From Edaphobacter flagellatus (GTDB lineage: Bacteria; Acidobacteriota; Terriglobia; Terriglobales; Acidobacteriaceae): DNA of 64,000 nt. The stretch spans positions 1,798,001-1,862,000 of the forward strand of contig NZ_CP073697.1 of assembly GCF_025264665.1 (NCBI RefSeq), given 5' to 3'. Position numbers and translations under genes: made by a program. Each line of letters begins with the position of its first letter. Positions within the stretch are counted from its first letter, which is position 1. The notes under the pieces were generated by a model, which searched no databases, was not told the origin of the DNA, and saw only the letters and a list, made by a program, of their open reading frames with translations. Positions 1 through 8,940 of this stretch are shown one piece after another.

Positions 1-223
1 ACGCAAGAATTGGCGACAGAAGCGACCTTATATACCCTTTGGTTTCTGCGATTTCCGAGTGGCAAACAAATTGCCATGAGTTATCGCGTGTTGGTGCCGA
101 TCAACACCGAAATTGATGCATTTGGATCCTCCCCCAAGGGCACAGTAGCCGCATCGTCTCCATCCCAGGACGCGGAGACCGCTTCAGCGCTCTCTAATCG
201 AGGACCCAAGCAGAGGTCCATCG
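1..223. other. Intergenic lead-in, no gene recognised
   Basis: An open frame covers part of this stretch on the plus strand, but its product is low-complexity, resembles no family I know, and overlaps the start of the XRE gene in another frame. I see no RNA gene or clear operator here. The segment probably carries the promoter of the XRE regulator. Confidence 0.4.
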
Positions 224-1036
224 ATGAGCGAACTGGGACACAAGCTAAGAATTATCCGACGCCAGCACCGTCTCTCCCTCCGACAGGTGGAACGCCTGAC
301 GATTACCCTGGCCAAAAAATATGGAGACGCTGCCCGCAGAATCTCTGCAAGTTGGCTGGGAAGGCTCGAGAGAGAAGAGCACGCAATTCCTCATAGAACC
401 CTTCAGACACTCGAAGAAGTCTATGAAATCAGCCACGAAGAACTGACAGACGAATCCATCTCCACCGCAGAGGCGTCGCGGACCCTGCACGCGCACCTCC
501 CGGAGTTGCCCGCAGGCGTTCTCAAAGGGCTTACCGATCCCGATGGAGAACACCTGCTGCCCCCTGAAAGCTGGCTGATGTACTTTCCGGAGACCACTCT
601 TCTTCCATCGCTGCCAACGGCACATGGTGATCAGCCTCACGTTCGCAGGCAGTCGAGCATCGCACGATTGTATGGCGTCTTGGGGGCGAATGACCTGACT
701 TTGCTCGGACAGGTACAGCCCGGCGCCGTCCTCGAAATAGACCAGTCCGTGCGGACGATCGATGCCACAAAGATCTACCGCTCCGTCTCAGAGCGGCCGA
801 TCTACTTCCTTCGCTCCCATGATGGATATCACTGCGGCTGGTGTGATCTGGACGCTGAACGGCGATGGCTCACGCTCGTCCCCTCCGCTTTGGCGAAGGC
901 TTCACAACGCAGATGGCGCTACAGTGAGGAGATCGAAGTGATGGGAGTCGTCACCCGCGTCCTTACCAGGCTTCGGTTCTCCAAGGAACTGAAGCTCGAA
1001 CAGGTCAACCGCGACCAACGGTCTAACTCAACCTGA
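224..1036 (+). CDS. XRE-family helix-turn-helix regulator
   Basis: The 270-residue protein begins with an XRE/Cro-type helix-turn-helix at about residues 3-75, opening LGHKLRIIRRQHRLSLRQVE and containing a recognition-helix-like stretch around ISASWLGRLERE. This is the usual layout of a DNA-binding helix bundle. The remaining 190 residues match no sensory domain I can name; they are rich in Trp, Leu and Arg and may be a dimerisation or ligand domain. A LysR-type regulator follows 130 bp downstream on the same strand, so the two may share a transcript. The target is not evident from the sequence. Confidence 0.75.
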   Translation: MSELGHKLRIIRRQHRLSLRQVERLTITLAKKYGDAARRISASWLGRLEREEHAIPHRTLQTLEEVYEISHEELTDESISTAEASRTLHAHLPELPAGVLKGLTDPDGEHLLPPESWLMYFPETTLLPSLPTAHGDQPHVRRQSSIARLYGVLGANDLTLLGQVQPGAVLEIDQSVRTIDATKIYRSVSERPIYFLRSHDGYHCGWCDLDAERRWLTLVPSALAKASQRRWRYSEEIEVMGVVTRVLTRLRFSKELKLEQVNRDQRSNST

Positions 1037-1167
1037 CAGTATTCATCGCCCTTTTCCCCATGCTGCAAAGTTTCTATTCGCAATTCCAGGGGAATCCCCG
1101 TCGCAAAGGAGATGCTGAACTGCTCGAACGCGCGTCAGACGTTTCCCTCCAAACAAGGCAGGTGTTC

Positions 1168-2088
1168 ATGAGTCCGAAGAATCCGCTCGAAATCAACATA
1201 CTGATAGTGATCATCGCCCAGGAAGGAAACTTCATCCGAGCGTCCAAGAAGCTGGGCGTGACACCGCCATCGCTCACCCGTAAGGTGTCTACGCTGGAAA
1301 GGAGTATCGGTGTCAAGCTCTTTGACCGGTCAACGCGCAATGTCCAACTCACGACTGCGGGCAGACTCTTTGTACAAGAGTCCTCGATCGCCCTCAATCA
1401 TGCTGAACGAGCCTGGGACCTGGCGCGTTTTCAGGCGCAGATCGAAACAGGCCCCTATCGCATCGGGTATTCACCATATACCCATAGTGCCTTTCTTCCA
1501 CTCTTGAATGGATTGAGCCCGATACACAGTTCCGGAGACACTCCATCAGTCGTGGTGCTTGAGACCGCCAATACTCTTGAGCTTGTCGAAAGGGTTCTCC
1601 GAGGCAAACTGCATGCCGCATTAGGTGTCGGCCCAATCTCTGATGAGGATCTTTGGGTCCAGCGGGTAGGGCGCGAAGCCTTTTCAGTCTGCCTACCGAG
1701 AAACCACCGTCTCGCGCTTAAGCCAGGCCTCACCGCTCGCGACCTTGACCGTGAGATGGTCTTCTGGATGCCGAGGTCTCTTCAGCCGCGGTTCTATGCC
1801 CGGGTAATGAAGTACATTTCCAGCCTCGGTATTCAACCACTGTTCAAGGAAGTAAAGAGCGAGGCCCACGCACTCGGATTTGCTGCGCATGGATTCGGTA
1901 TTGCCTTGCTACCGCGCTCTGCCTCCCATATCAGTCACGTCGGTACCGTCTTTCGTCCACTTACAGACCGCTACCTGGGCATCGAGACAGTGCTGTTTAT
2001 GCGGCGGGATCAGAGATATGGGGATCTCAAGGATCTGGTGGATGACCTCTTTGCTCGCCTGTTGGCTCTCAAGATCGAAATTAATTGA
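1168..2088 (+). CDS. LysR-family transcriptional regulator
   Basis: This is a 306-residue LysR-type regulator. Residues about 5-64 form the winged helix-turn-helix, with the family pattern F-I-R-A-S-K-K-L-G-V-T-P-P-S-L-T-R-K-V followed by LERSIGVKLFDR. The rest is the periplasmic-binding-protein-like effector domain, with a typical hydrophobic C-terminal part (GFGIALLPRS). I chose the ATG at 1168 because it puts the helix-turn-helix at the usual distance from the N terminus; the frame is open back to 1060, but the extra 36 residues are unlike the family. LysR proteins usually control an adjacent or divergent gene. Here the next genes are a lipoprotein and a DUF3085-like protein, and neither suggests an effector. 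Confidence 0.85.
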   Translation: MSPKNPLEINILIVIIAQEGNFIRASKKLGVTPPSLTRKVSTLERSIGVKLFDRSTRNVQLTTAGRLFVQESSIALNHAERAWDLARFQAQIETGPYRIGYSPYTHSAFLPLLNGLSPIHSSGDTPSVVVLETANTLELVERVLRGKLHAALGVGPISDEDLWVQRVGREAFSVCLPRNHRLALKPGLTARDLDREMVFWMPRSLQPRFYARVMKYISSLGIQPLFKEVKSEAHALGFAAHGFGIALLPRSASHISHVGTVFRPLTDRYLGIETVLFMRRDQRYGDLKDLVDDLFARLLALKIEIN

Positions 2089-2142
2089 GACCTTCACCAC
2101 AGTTAATCGTCTTGGTCACTGAATCGGAATGGAGGACACGCA

Positions 2143-2772
2143 ATGCGCAGATTATGCTTTGCACTATTTACCGGCATCCTGTTTCTCACAGCCTGCAAAA
2201 AATCGCACGAACCGGGCGATGCCGACCTCAGGAAAGCCATCAACCTGTACCTGCAGACGCACGACAAACCCTGCACCTGGATCGGCCAACCGTTTCCGGT
2301 CGACCTCTCCGACTCACAACAGAAGGCCAATTTCGGTATCGCTGCGAAAATGGCAGTTCTGCAACAGGCTGGTCTGGTAGAGTCCACCGCCGCCACTACT
2401 ACCATTACCACTGTTCCCGGGATCTTCGGCGGCAACACCCAGCGCCAGGTGAAACGCTATCAGCCAACCACGGCAGGTAAGCAGTACCTGCAAACAACCC
2501 AGGCAGCACTCGGCCAAAGTGCAGGCTTCTGTTATGGAACCAAAGAGGTCGATTCCATTCTCAATTGGTCCGAACCGACCCCATCGAAACCGGATCCGCA
2601 GACAAAAGTCACATACACCTACAAGATCTCCAATCTGGCGCCGTGGACGCAGAGATCTGATGTTCAGAACCAGTTCAATGACATTCGTACCACCACCACG
2701 GGCATATCAAAGACACATCAAGTGGCCGGGCTCGAACTCACAAACAACGGTTGGGAGGTCCCGGCATACTGA
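2143..2772 (+). CDS. Predicted lipoprotein of unknown function
   Basis: The 209-residue protein starts with a lipoprotein signal: basic MRRL, a hydrophobic stretch, then the lipobox LTAC with the lipidated Cys at residue 18. The mature part is soluble and rich in Thr, Pro and Gln. It contains a stretch like a small helical domain (ADLRKAINLYLQ) and a C-terminal beta-rich segment. I recognise no family. It follows the LysR gene by about 55 bp, so co-transcription is possible. It is expected to be anchored to the outer or inner membrane facing the periplasm. Confidence 0.65.
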   Translation: MRRLCFALFTGILFLTACKKSHEPGDADLRKAINLYLQTHDKPCTWIGQPFPVDLSDSQQKANFGIAAKMAVLQQAGLVESTAATTTITTVPGIFGGNTQRQVKRYQPTTAGKQYLQTTQAALGQSAGFCYGTKEVDSILNWSEPTPSKPDPQTKVTYTYKISNLAPWTQRSDVQNQFNDIRTTTTGISKTHQVAGLELTNNGWEVPAY

Positions 2773-2865
2773 GCCGTTATCTGGTTGGTGATTGCCTGCA
2801 GTCGATACGTACTCACAGATTTCTTCCTTCGTTTGAGCACCCCCTCTTCAACCTCTCGTTTCGCA

Positions 2866-2956
2866 GGGACGGGAGGAACCTGTGCAAGGCTCTTCGCTAC
2901 GCTTCGCCCGCTTGCGCGGCGCCTTGTGGCGGCCTTGACAGGACCGCTCCCGTCCC
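2866..2956. repeat. Long imperfect hairpin, REP-like structured element
   Basis: GGGACGGGAG (2866-2875) pairs perfectly with CTCCCGTCCC (2947-2956). Inside it, CCTGTGCAAGGC (2879-2890) pairs with GCCTTGACAGG (2932-2942) with one bulged base. The loop is a GC-rich stretch of 41 nt. The element lies in a 287-bp gap between two plus-strand genes and encodes no convincing protein. It could be a dispersed palindromic repeat or a structured RNA. It is too far (about 90 nt) from the upstream stop codon and lacks a T-run, so it does not look like an ordinary terminator. Confidence 0.5.
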
Positions 2957-3059
2957 CGCTGGTGAATAGCCCATGAAGCGGGAGCACTCAACGAAAGAAA
3001 TTTTAGGGATCGAGAGGCTGCTCGTCTCATTGCAGGCAAATCACCCACAGGAGAATTCA

Positions 3060-3506
3060 ATGGCACTCAAGTCCAAACTCGTATTCGATGGATCGGCTGT
3101 CCTCGAACTGCTCACTCATGCGAAGGCTGCGCCCACACACACCTCACCCTACGGTCTCACTCCGAATCCCGGCCCTGGCCTGATGCTGGTCAAGGACGAC
3201 GGAATCTACCTCATGTCCAATGGGGAGCCGCATCTGCCCGGCACGGACACGGTGAACAAAGTAGTCTATGCCCACGGGTATGAAGCCCTTCCTACAACCG
3301 CAAGCGTAGAAGAGCGAATGGCTCGTTACGACAAAGTCCGAGATGCTGTGGGAGGAGATGACTTCGCCGAATTCCTTCCAGTGAAGAGCCTCGCCAGGGT
3401 CTCAGCCGATGGCCGACTGGAGATCGAGCTCACCGCCGACAAGATGAGCATCATCATCGGACCCCGAGCAAAACCGCAAGCGCGCGCTTCCACCAAACAA
3501 CTTTGA
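3060..3506 (+). CDS. DUF3085-like hypothetical protein
   Basis: The 148-residue protein resembles the uncharacterised DUF3085 family in the segment YGLTPNPGPGLMLVKDDGIY followed by LMSNG, about residues 33-60. It appears to be a small cytoplasmic protein with no signal or membrane segment. I chose the ATG at 3060 because it has a clear GGAG ribosome site a few bases upstream; the frame is open to 2973, but the added residues come from the hairpin-flanking region. A hairpin terminator follows the stop codon. I assign no function, and the family name rests on remembered similarity. Confidence 0.6.
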   Translation: MALKSKLVFDGSAVLELLTHAKAAPTHTSPYGLTPNPGPGLMLVKDDGIYLMSNGEPHLPGTDTVNKVVYAHGYEALPTTASVEERMARYDKVRDAVGGDDFAEFLPVKSLARVSADGRLEIELTADKMSIIIGPRAKPQARASTKQL

Positions 3507-3515
3507 AACACATTC

Positions 3516-3543
3516 GCGGAGCTTCTCCACGAGGCTCCGCTTT
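3516..3543. terminator. Hairpin terminator between convergent genes
   Basis: GCGGAGC (3516-3522) pairs with GCTCCGC (3534-3540) across an 11-nt loop, followed by TTT. It lies just after the DUF3085-like stop and before the convergent sigma-54 activator's stop, so it probably serves the plus strand. Confidence 0.6.
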
Positions 3544-3579
3544 CATCGTATGTACTCCCACGCCTGAAGTGAATCCAGT

Positions 3580-5472
3580 TCACTCGGACTGTATCTTGAA
3601 TTTCGCCACATCAATCTTAAGTACTCTGATCCGCGCAGAAAGCGTCGACGCCGGCATACCAAGAAGCGTCGCAGCCCCCGAAGGTCCTGAAACGCGTCCA
3701 TGGGTCTCGATCAGAGTACGCTCGATCAAGCCCCGCTCGTACTCCGCCACCTTCGCCTCCAGGGTGCCGCTGTCAGCCTTCCCGACGACCGGGCTCCCAA
3801 ACAGAAGCCCCTCATCAATCACGAGGTCCTCGCCAGGCGAGATGATCACGGAGGTATCGATCACATTGCGCAGCTCGCGGACATTTCCCGGCCAACCATA
3901 GGCGAGCAACATCTCCATCGTCCCCTTTTCGATGCTGCGAATAAGCTTGCCATAACGCGAAGTGGAGACCTGAACAAAATGCTGCACCAGCAGCGGAATA
4001 TCTTCTTTGCGTTCCCGCAGGGGAGGCATCTCAATCCGAAATCCATTGAGACGGAAGAACAGGTCCTGCCTGAACTCTCCTCGCTGCATAGCGGTATGAA
4101 GATCCCGATTCGTTGCAGCGATGATTCGCACATTAGAATTAATCAGCTTTGTGCCGCCGAGTCTCTCGAAACCGCGCTCTTCGAGGACCCGCAGAAGCAT
4201 CGCCTGCGTTTCCACTGGGATCTCGGCGATCTCATCGAGAAACAGAGTGCCGCCACTGGCTAGTTCGAACTGACCTAGCCTGAGTCGCTCGGCACCCGTG
4301 AAGGCCCCCTTCTCATGGCCAAACAACTCGGCGGCCATGAGTGTTGCTGGAAGCGCTGCGCAGTTGATCGCCCGGAACGGCATCCCTGCGCGCTTCGAAT
4401 TCTCATGAATCGCCTGAGCAATCAATTCCTTTCCTGTGCCAGTCTCGCCTGTGATGAGCACGGTAACATCTGTTGCGGAAACCTGCTCCACCTTGTTCAA
4501 TGTGCGGCGGATCGCTGGAGAGTTCCCGATTATCTTCTCGAATCGTGCCCGTTGAATATCAGCGATCTCGCTCCGCAATGCGAGGTTGCGTTCCTGCAAA
4601 GAGATATTCTCTCTCTGCAATCTCTCTTGAAGCGCTCTGATCTCCTCGATCAGCTTTCCATTTGCTTCCAGAGAGGCTCTCAGCTTCACTTCACTCTCTT
4701 TACGTTCAGTGCTATCAAGAATGAAGCCAACCATGCCCGTAAAGTTGCTGCGATCATCATGTAAGGGAATCACCCAGATCGTAGCTGAGAACCGGGAACC
4801 ATCGCGCCGGAGCCGTACAGTCTCATACTCATCGATAGGCTTTCCTACTCGCGCCATCTTCTCAATCTCATTCCAGGTCTCCCATTCATCCTCCGGAAGA
4901 GGAGCTACCCGACCCAACAATTCACCCGAGCTGTACCGGACCATTCTTTCGTATGCTGGATTGCAGCGTTGAATGATCCGGCCTGGTCCAAACAGGACAA
5001 CTCCGAATGGCGCCGCTTCGAGAATGACCCTATATTCTGTATTGATCCGGATGAGCTCAGCGGTCCTCTCCCTTACAGCAACCTCAAGTTCTTGGTTGCT
5101 TCTCAGAACCTGTTCAAGATGCTGACTCGACCGCGCAAAGGACTCAATCCACCAGGCAAGAACCAAGTAGATACAGAGAGTCGGAAGATCATATCGAACA
5201 ACTCGCAGCCACCCATGTGCTGAGGTCACGAGGTTGAGGAGGATGCAAAACGTTGACAGGCAGAAAGCCAGAAGTCCGGGCCCCTTCCCTCCGCGCCAAA
5301 CACTGACCGTGATTGCTACAAGATAGATAAGTATTACTGGGGTCCGTACCAGGAAGTATTGCAGAACTGACACGACAAGAAACGCGGCTGCCACGGCAAC
5401 GATTGCAACCGAATAGCGGGCCACCGCAGATGGAACTGGAAGCTTTTCTGACAAATCGGTGTTTCTCCACAA
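3580..5472 (-). CDS. Membrane-anchored PAS / sigma-54 activator
   Basis: This 630-residue protein fuses sensing and transcription activation in one chain. Residues about 18-112 contain four hydrophobic helices resembling the KdpD-type DUF4118 membrane domain. A PAS domain follows at about 140-255, then a coiled-coil linker (255-305). The AAA+ sigma-54 interaction domain starts near 312, with Walker A GETGTGKE at 342-349 and the sigma-54 contact loop GAFTGA at 389-394. The C terminus carries a Fis-type helix-turn-helix (GAATLLGMPASTLSARIRVL). There is no receiver or kinase domain, so it would act as a one-component membrane-bound enhancer-binding protein. Its target is not identifiable; no convincing -24/-12 promoter lies directly next to it. 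Confidence 0.85.
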   Translation of the reverse strand: MWRNTDLSEKLPVPSAVARYSVAIVAVAAAFLVVSVLQYFLVRTPVILIYLVAITVSVWRGGKGPGLLAFCLSTFCILLNLVTSAHGWLRVVRYDLPTLCIYLVLAWWIESFARSSQHLEQVLRSNQELEVAVRERTAELIRINTEYRVILEAAPFGVVLFGPGRIIQRCNPAYERMVRYSSGELLGRVAPLPEDEWETWNEIEKMARVGKPIDEYETVRLRRDGSRFSATIWVIPLHDDRSNFTGMVGFILDSTERKESEVKLRASLEANGKLIEEIRALQERLQRENISLQERNLALRSEIADIQRARFEKIIGNSPAIRRTLNKVEQVSATDVTVLITGETGTGKELIAQAIHENSKRAGMPFRAINCAALPATLMAAELFGHEKGAFTGAERLRLGQFELASGGTLFLDEIAEIPVETQAMLLRVLEERGFERLGGTKLINSNVRIIAATNRDLHTAMQRGEFRQDLFFRLNGFRIEMPPLRERKEDIPLLVQHFVQVSTSRYGKLIRSIEKGTMEMLLAYGWPGNVRELRNVIDTSVIISPGEDLVIDEGLLFGSPVVGKADSGTLEAKVAEYERGLIERTLIETHGRVSGPSGAATLLGMPASTLSARIRVLKIDVAKFKIQSE

Positions 5473-6019
5473 TTAGCGCCGTTCTGTCGCCTGCGGCGTG
5501 CAGGCCTCTTAGAAAGGCTTTCTCTGTACCTGCCTCTCATCAAATAATTTCGGACACAGTGCATTCTCGCGAGGTCTCGCATGAAAGAATGAAGGCCGAA
5601 ACCTACAGCTCTTATATGTGGGATCAAGAAATTTCACGATCCTCTGCTTGCTCCTGGCGTCATGCTGTACACCACGACGACTAGAAACGGTAACCAGTAC
5701 CTTCCCAATTCTTTCTTGACAGAGCCTCTGCATCTGTCACGCCATCCAAATCCGCGACGTGATTCCTATTGCTGAGCCTCTCGTCGTCATTCTGTTGGCA
5801 TCGATATGTGGAGCACCCACCGCATCCCCGAAAAACATGAAAAGCGCCGAGCCCAGCTAGTGAATATCGAGGGTTCCTTAGGTACATGAACGCCTCCAAT
5901 AGCGACGCCAGGGCTGCAGCTGTCTATGGAAATCATCGAAGTATCCTAGATGCAGCGATACGCGGCTCCTTCATACGCTTCCTGACCTTCCGGAGATAAC
6001 GACGTCACTGGGTTAGTCG
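5473..6019. other. 547-bp gap with no supported gene
   Basis: Short open frames occur on both strands, but none resembles a known family or has a good ribosome site. A small perfect hairpin, GCCTGC/GCAGGC (5489-5505), lies just upstream of the sigma-54 activator. The promoter of that gene is presumably here. I see no copy of the island's LacI-type operator. Confidence 0.4.
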
Positions 6020-6634
6020 TTACTCTGCCAGTTGCTGCCGCGTTTCAGCGAAGTTGTCGCCAAAGAGAAAGCGCTCCACCAGCATGCAAAGAATATGTTC
6101 CAGTGCTAGATGAGACTCTTGAATGTTCATGGTTATTTGGCTCGGAATGACAACAGCCACGTCTGCCAGCTCTGCCATTCTTCCACCGCGATTCCCGGTG
6201 TAGGCAATTGTGTGAAGTTGCATGCCCCGTGCAAGTTCTAACGCTTTGATACAGTTGCTTGCGTTTCCGCTTGTAGATATCGCAAGTAACACGTCGTGTT
6301 TACATCCCAACGCTTCCACCTGCCGCTCAAAGACCCTTTCATAGCTGTAGTCATTTCCGATCGCGGTGAGAATGCTTGTGTCAGTGGTTAGCGCGATCGC
6401 TCGTAGAGCCGACCGATCCACCGTCAGACGCGACACAAATTCCGCTACGAGGTGCTGCGAATCGGCGGCAGATCCTCCATTACCGCAGACGAGGAGCTTG
6501 CCTCCGGCCTTCAATGATCCCGATATAAGGCGCGCAGCTTCTACCACTGCTAAGTGGATGGAGTTCTCATTTAGAACGGAGTTCATCGTGGTAATCGATG
6601 CCGCTAGCTGCCTCCGAACGATTTCAATCATCAA
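6020..6634 (-). CDS. gmhA: SIS-domain isomerase, GmhA-like
   Basis: The 204-residue protein matches the sedoheptulose-7-phosphate isomerase (GmhA) branch of SIS-domain proteins. Visible hallmarks are LLVCGNGGSAADSQHLVAEF at about 48-68, the phosphate-binding STSGNASNCIKAL, and the C-terminal HLALEHILCMLVE. GmhA converts sedoheptulose 7-phosphate to D-glycero-D-manno-heptose 7-phosphate for LPS core. It starts 24 bp after a FucP-type sugar permease, inside the operator-controlled island. It may therefore act on an imported sugar phosphate rather than in LPS synthesis. Fold and family are clear; the substrate is not. Confidence 0.8.
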   Translation of the reverse strand: MMIEIVRRQLAASITTMNSVLNENSIHLAVVEAARLISGSLKAGGKLLVCGNGGSAADSQHLVAEFVSRLTVDRSALRAIALTTDTSILTAIGNDYSYERVFERQVEALGCKHDVLLAISTSGNASNCIKALELARGMQLHTIAYTGNRGGRMAELADVAVVIPSQITMNIQESHLALEHILCMLVERFLFGDNFAETRQQLAE

Positions 6635-6658
6635 ATGAACGCTCCTATCTATGTCACA

Positions 6659-7999
6659 TCAGATTTCGAAAGTTGATACCATCATGCGTTTCGATGAATA
6701 GCCAAACATGTACCGCGCATAGGCTGCTATTCCCAGATTGCCGAAGAGTGGAACCACATAGGCAAGCGCTGTGTTGTGAAGAGACTGCGCGAGAAGGCCC
6801 ATAAGAGGAGTCATCACGGCCCCACCAACAATCGCCATCACGATGAACGACCCGGCAATCTTGGTATTCGGGCCAAGATCCTTCAGACCCAATGCAAAAA
6901 TCGTAGGAAACATCAGCGAGAGGAAGAAGCTTGTCGCAGTGATCGCCCCGAGGCCAAGGCGATTCGGAGAGAGAATCGCAACAACAAGTAAGCTCGCGTT
7001 GACTATGCCATAGACAGCCATGATGAGAACAGGGGCAAACCGACGCATGAGAATAGTGGATGTAAATCGGCCCAAGCCGAATAGCCCAATGGTGCAGGCA
7101 AGAAGTACCCCCGCTACTCTCTCCGATGTACCTGTGTACTCCTTTGCGTACTGAATGAAGTAGCTCCATGTACAAACTGAAGCTCCGCAGTATAGAAACT
7201 GCGCGACAATTGCCAGGAGGAAATGCGGTTTATGCAATAGCTCACGCCAATTGCCAGCGACTTCCGCATCATGATCCCTTGTTTGCATGAAACTCGGTAG
7301 GCGTAGGGATGCAATCATCCCTGCCCAGACCAATGCAAGCACTCCAATAATCAAGTATGGAGCAACGACGCGCATCGTTTCAGCGTGTCGATATGCCAGA
7401 TAGGTTCCGGAGGCTTGCATCGCGGCGATCTGCGAGGGTGAAAGCTCTACTCCTGAGAAGATAAACCTCGTCCCCAAGAGTATTCCGCTGATATATCCCA
7501 ACGGGTTGAACGCCTGGGCGAAATTCAGTCGACGTTCAGAGGTGACCGTCGGCCCTAGCTGCGCAACGAACGGATTCGAGGCGCTCTCAAGAAATGCCAA
7601 CCCGCTTGCAATCACGAATAGCGCGACTAGAAACGCTCCATATCTTCCAGAGTTCGCCGCCGGGAGGAATAGAAAACATCCCGATGAAAACAGAAGCAAG
7701 CCAACAATGAAGCCGAGCTTGTACCCATAATGTTTCATTAGCAGACCCGCGGGAAGTGCTAGAAAGAAATAGCCAAGGAAAAACGCTGATTGGACCAAAC
7801 CGGCCTGGAATCGATTGAGATCCAGCGATTTCATGAACTGGCGGATGAGAACGTCATTTAAGCTGTTCGGGATGCCCCACAGGAAAAAAAGCCCCGTGAC
7901 AATAGCGAAGGGGCGCCTAGTCCCAGCAGGCAAAAGCACTTCAGAGTTACGAAGTTTTACTTTGGCTTCGACGTCACTGGATACTAGGCTTTCTGCCAT
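6659..7999 (-). CDS. FucP-type major facilitator sugar permease
   Basis: This is a 446-residue, 12-helix transporter of the FHS (fucose/glucose/galactose:H+ symporter) branch of the major facilitator superfamily. Recognisable segments are FFLWGIPNSLNDVLIRQF in helix 1, GLAFLESASNPFVAQLGP between helices 4 and 5, and NFAQAFNPLG. I placed the start at 7999: it has a GGGAG ribosome site five bases upstream, and the longer frame to 8071 would run through the LacI-type operator at 8058-8069. The sugar is unknown. The GH31 and SDR genes upstream and the SIS isomerase downstream suggest import of a sugar released by the GH31 enzyme. Confidence 0.85.
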   Translation of the reverse strand: MAESLVSSDVEAKVKLRNSEVLLPAGTRRPFAIVTGLFFLWGIPNSLNDVLIRQFMKSLDLNRFQAGLVQSAFFLGYFFLALPAGLLMKHYGYKLGFIVGLLLFSSGCFLFLPAANSGRYGAFLVALFVIASGLAFLESASNPFVAQLGPTVTSERRLNFAQAFNPLGYISGILLGTRFIFSGVELSPSQIAAMQASGTYLAYRHAETMRVVAPYLIIGVLALVWAGMIASLRLPSFMQTRDHDAEVAGNWRELLHKPHFLLAIVAQFLYCGASVCTWSYFIQYAKEYTGTSERVAGVLLACTIGLFGLGRFTSTILMRRFAPVLIMAVYGIVNASLLVVAILSPNRLGLGAITATSFFLSLMFPTIFALGLKDLGPNTKIAGSFIVMAIVGGAVMTPLMGLLAQSLHNTALAYVVPLFGNLGIAAYARYMFGYSSKRMMVSTFEI

Positions 8000-8057
8000 C
8001 TTGACTCCCGCTGTGCTGTAGCCAACGATTCTTACGTAGTACAGGCTATCATTATTA

Positions 8058-8069
8058 GCAAGCGCTTGC
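8058..8069. promoter_or_regulatory. LacI-type operator before the FucP-like permease
   Basis: A perfect 12-bp palindrome, GCAAGCGCTTGC, lies 58 bp upstream of the permease start codon and after the SDR stop. It is the same sequence found in front of the other island genes. Confidence 0.8.
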
Positions 8070-8140
8070 AATTTTCCCTGTAAAACAACGTAGTAATAAA
8101 ATCCCCGTACGATACTTACTATTGCTATGCAATGGCTAGG

Positions 8141-8926
8141 TTACTGAGCGGTCCAGGCTCCATCTATCGGCAGAGAAGCACCGGTGATATTTGCCGCGGC
8201 ATCAGAACAGAGGAATGCGGCCAGCGCTCCGACTTGCGCCGGAAGCACAAATTCTCCCGATGGCTGTTTGTCGCTCAACAGTCTTTGTTCTGCTGATTCG
8301 CGAGAAATATGTCCCTCTTCCATTCGTTGTAGGATTTGCGCTTCAACAAGCGGTGTGAGAACCCATCCTGGACAGATCGCGTTGCATGTCACGCCACTGC
8401 CTGCAGTTTCGAGGGCCGTCACCTTCGTCAGTCCGACCAAGCCGTGTTTAGCTGCCACATATGCCGCTTTATTGACTGAACCTACAAGGCCATGAACTGA
8501 GGCTATATTGATGATGCGTCCATAGCGTTTCCTACGCATCGATGGCAACAAGCTAGCGATGAGATGGAATGCAGCTGAGAGGTTCACCGCTAGAACTGCA
8601 TCCCATTGCTCTTTCGGGAATTGATCTACTGGCGCAACATGTTGAATGCCTGCGTTATTAATCAGAATGTCTATGCTCCCCAATTCCCTTTGCGCTTGTT
8701 CAGCCAGCATGCGACACTGCTCTCCAATCGAAAGATCAGCAGCGATGTGTATTACGTATACGCCATAATGTTCGTGCAATCTTTGCTTCAGAGCTTCGAT
8801 CTCAATGACCGTGCCAAAGCCGCTCAGTACGATATCGGCACCCTGTTTAGCGATCTCCTCGGCGATACTTAGGCCGATGCCGCTTGTCGCGCCAGTTATC
8901 AGAGCGCGTTTCCCTCCTAACACCAT
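8141..8926 (-). CDS. 3-hydroxybutyrate-dehydrogenase-like SDR
   Basis: The 261-residue protein is a short-chain dehydrogenase closely resembling D-3-hydroxybutyrate dehydrogenase: cofactor motif TGATSGIG (11-18), NNAGIQHVAPV, catalytic Ser143, Tyr156 and Lys160 in NIASVHGLV...YVAAKHG, and the C-terminal DGAWTAQ. Known relatives interconvert 3-hydroxybutyrate and acetoacetate with NAD. It follows the GH31 gene by 14 bp in an operator-controlled sugar cluster. A hydroxyacid or sugar substrate is thus as plausible as ketone-body metabolism. Family membership is firm; the substrate is inferred. Confidence 0.8.
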   Translation of the reverse strand: MVLGGKRALITGATSGIGLSIAEEIAKQGADIVLSGFGTVIEIEALKQRLHEHYGVYVIHIAADLSIGEQCRMLAEQAQRELGSIDILINNAGIQHVAPVDQFPKEQWDAVLAVNLSAAFHLIASLLPSMRRKRYGRIINIASVHGLVGSVNKAAYVAAKHGLVGLTKVTALETAGSGVTCNAICPGWVLTPLVEAQILQRMEEGHISRESAEQRLLSDKQPSGEFVLPAQVGALAAFLCSDAAANITGASLPIDGAWTAQ

Positions 8927-8940
8927 AGCTATATATCCAG

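Noticed and set aside
10..396. Open reading frame of 128 codons at the left edge
   Set aside because: Low-complexity product, no family resemblance, and it overlaps the convincing XRE gene in another frame.
3700..4263. Long antisense frames opposite real genes (also at 15396-16016 and 62483-63238)
   Set aside because: They lie opposite or across strong gene families and show no domain; typical shadows of biased codon use.
5475..5492. Minus-strand GG-N10-GC pattern before the membrane sigma-54 activator
   Set aside because: The -12 part lacks the TTGC element and it lies too close to the start codon.
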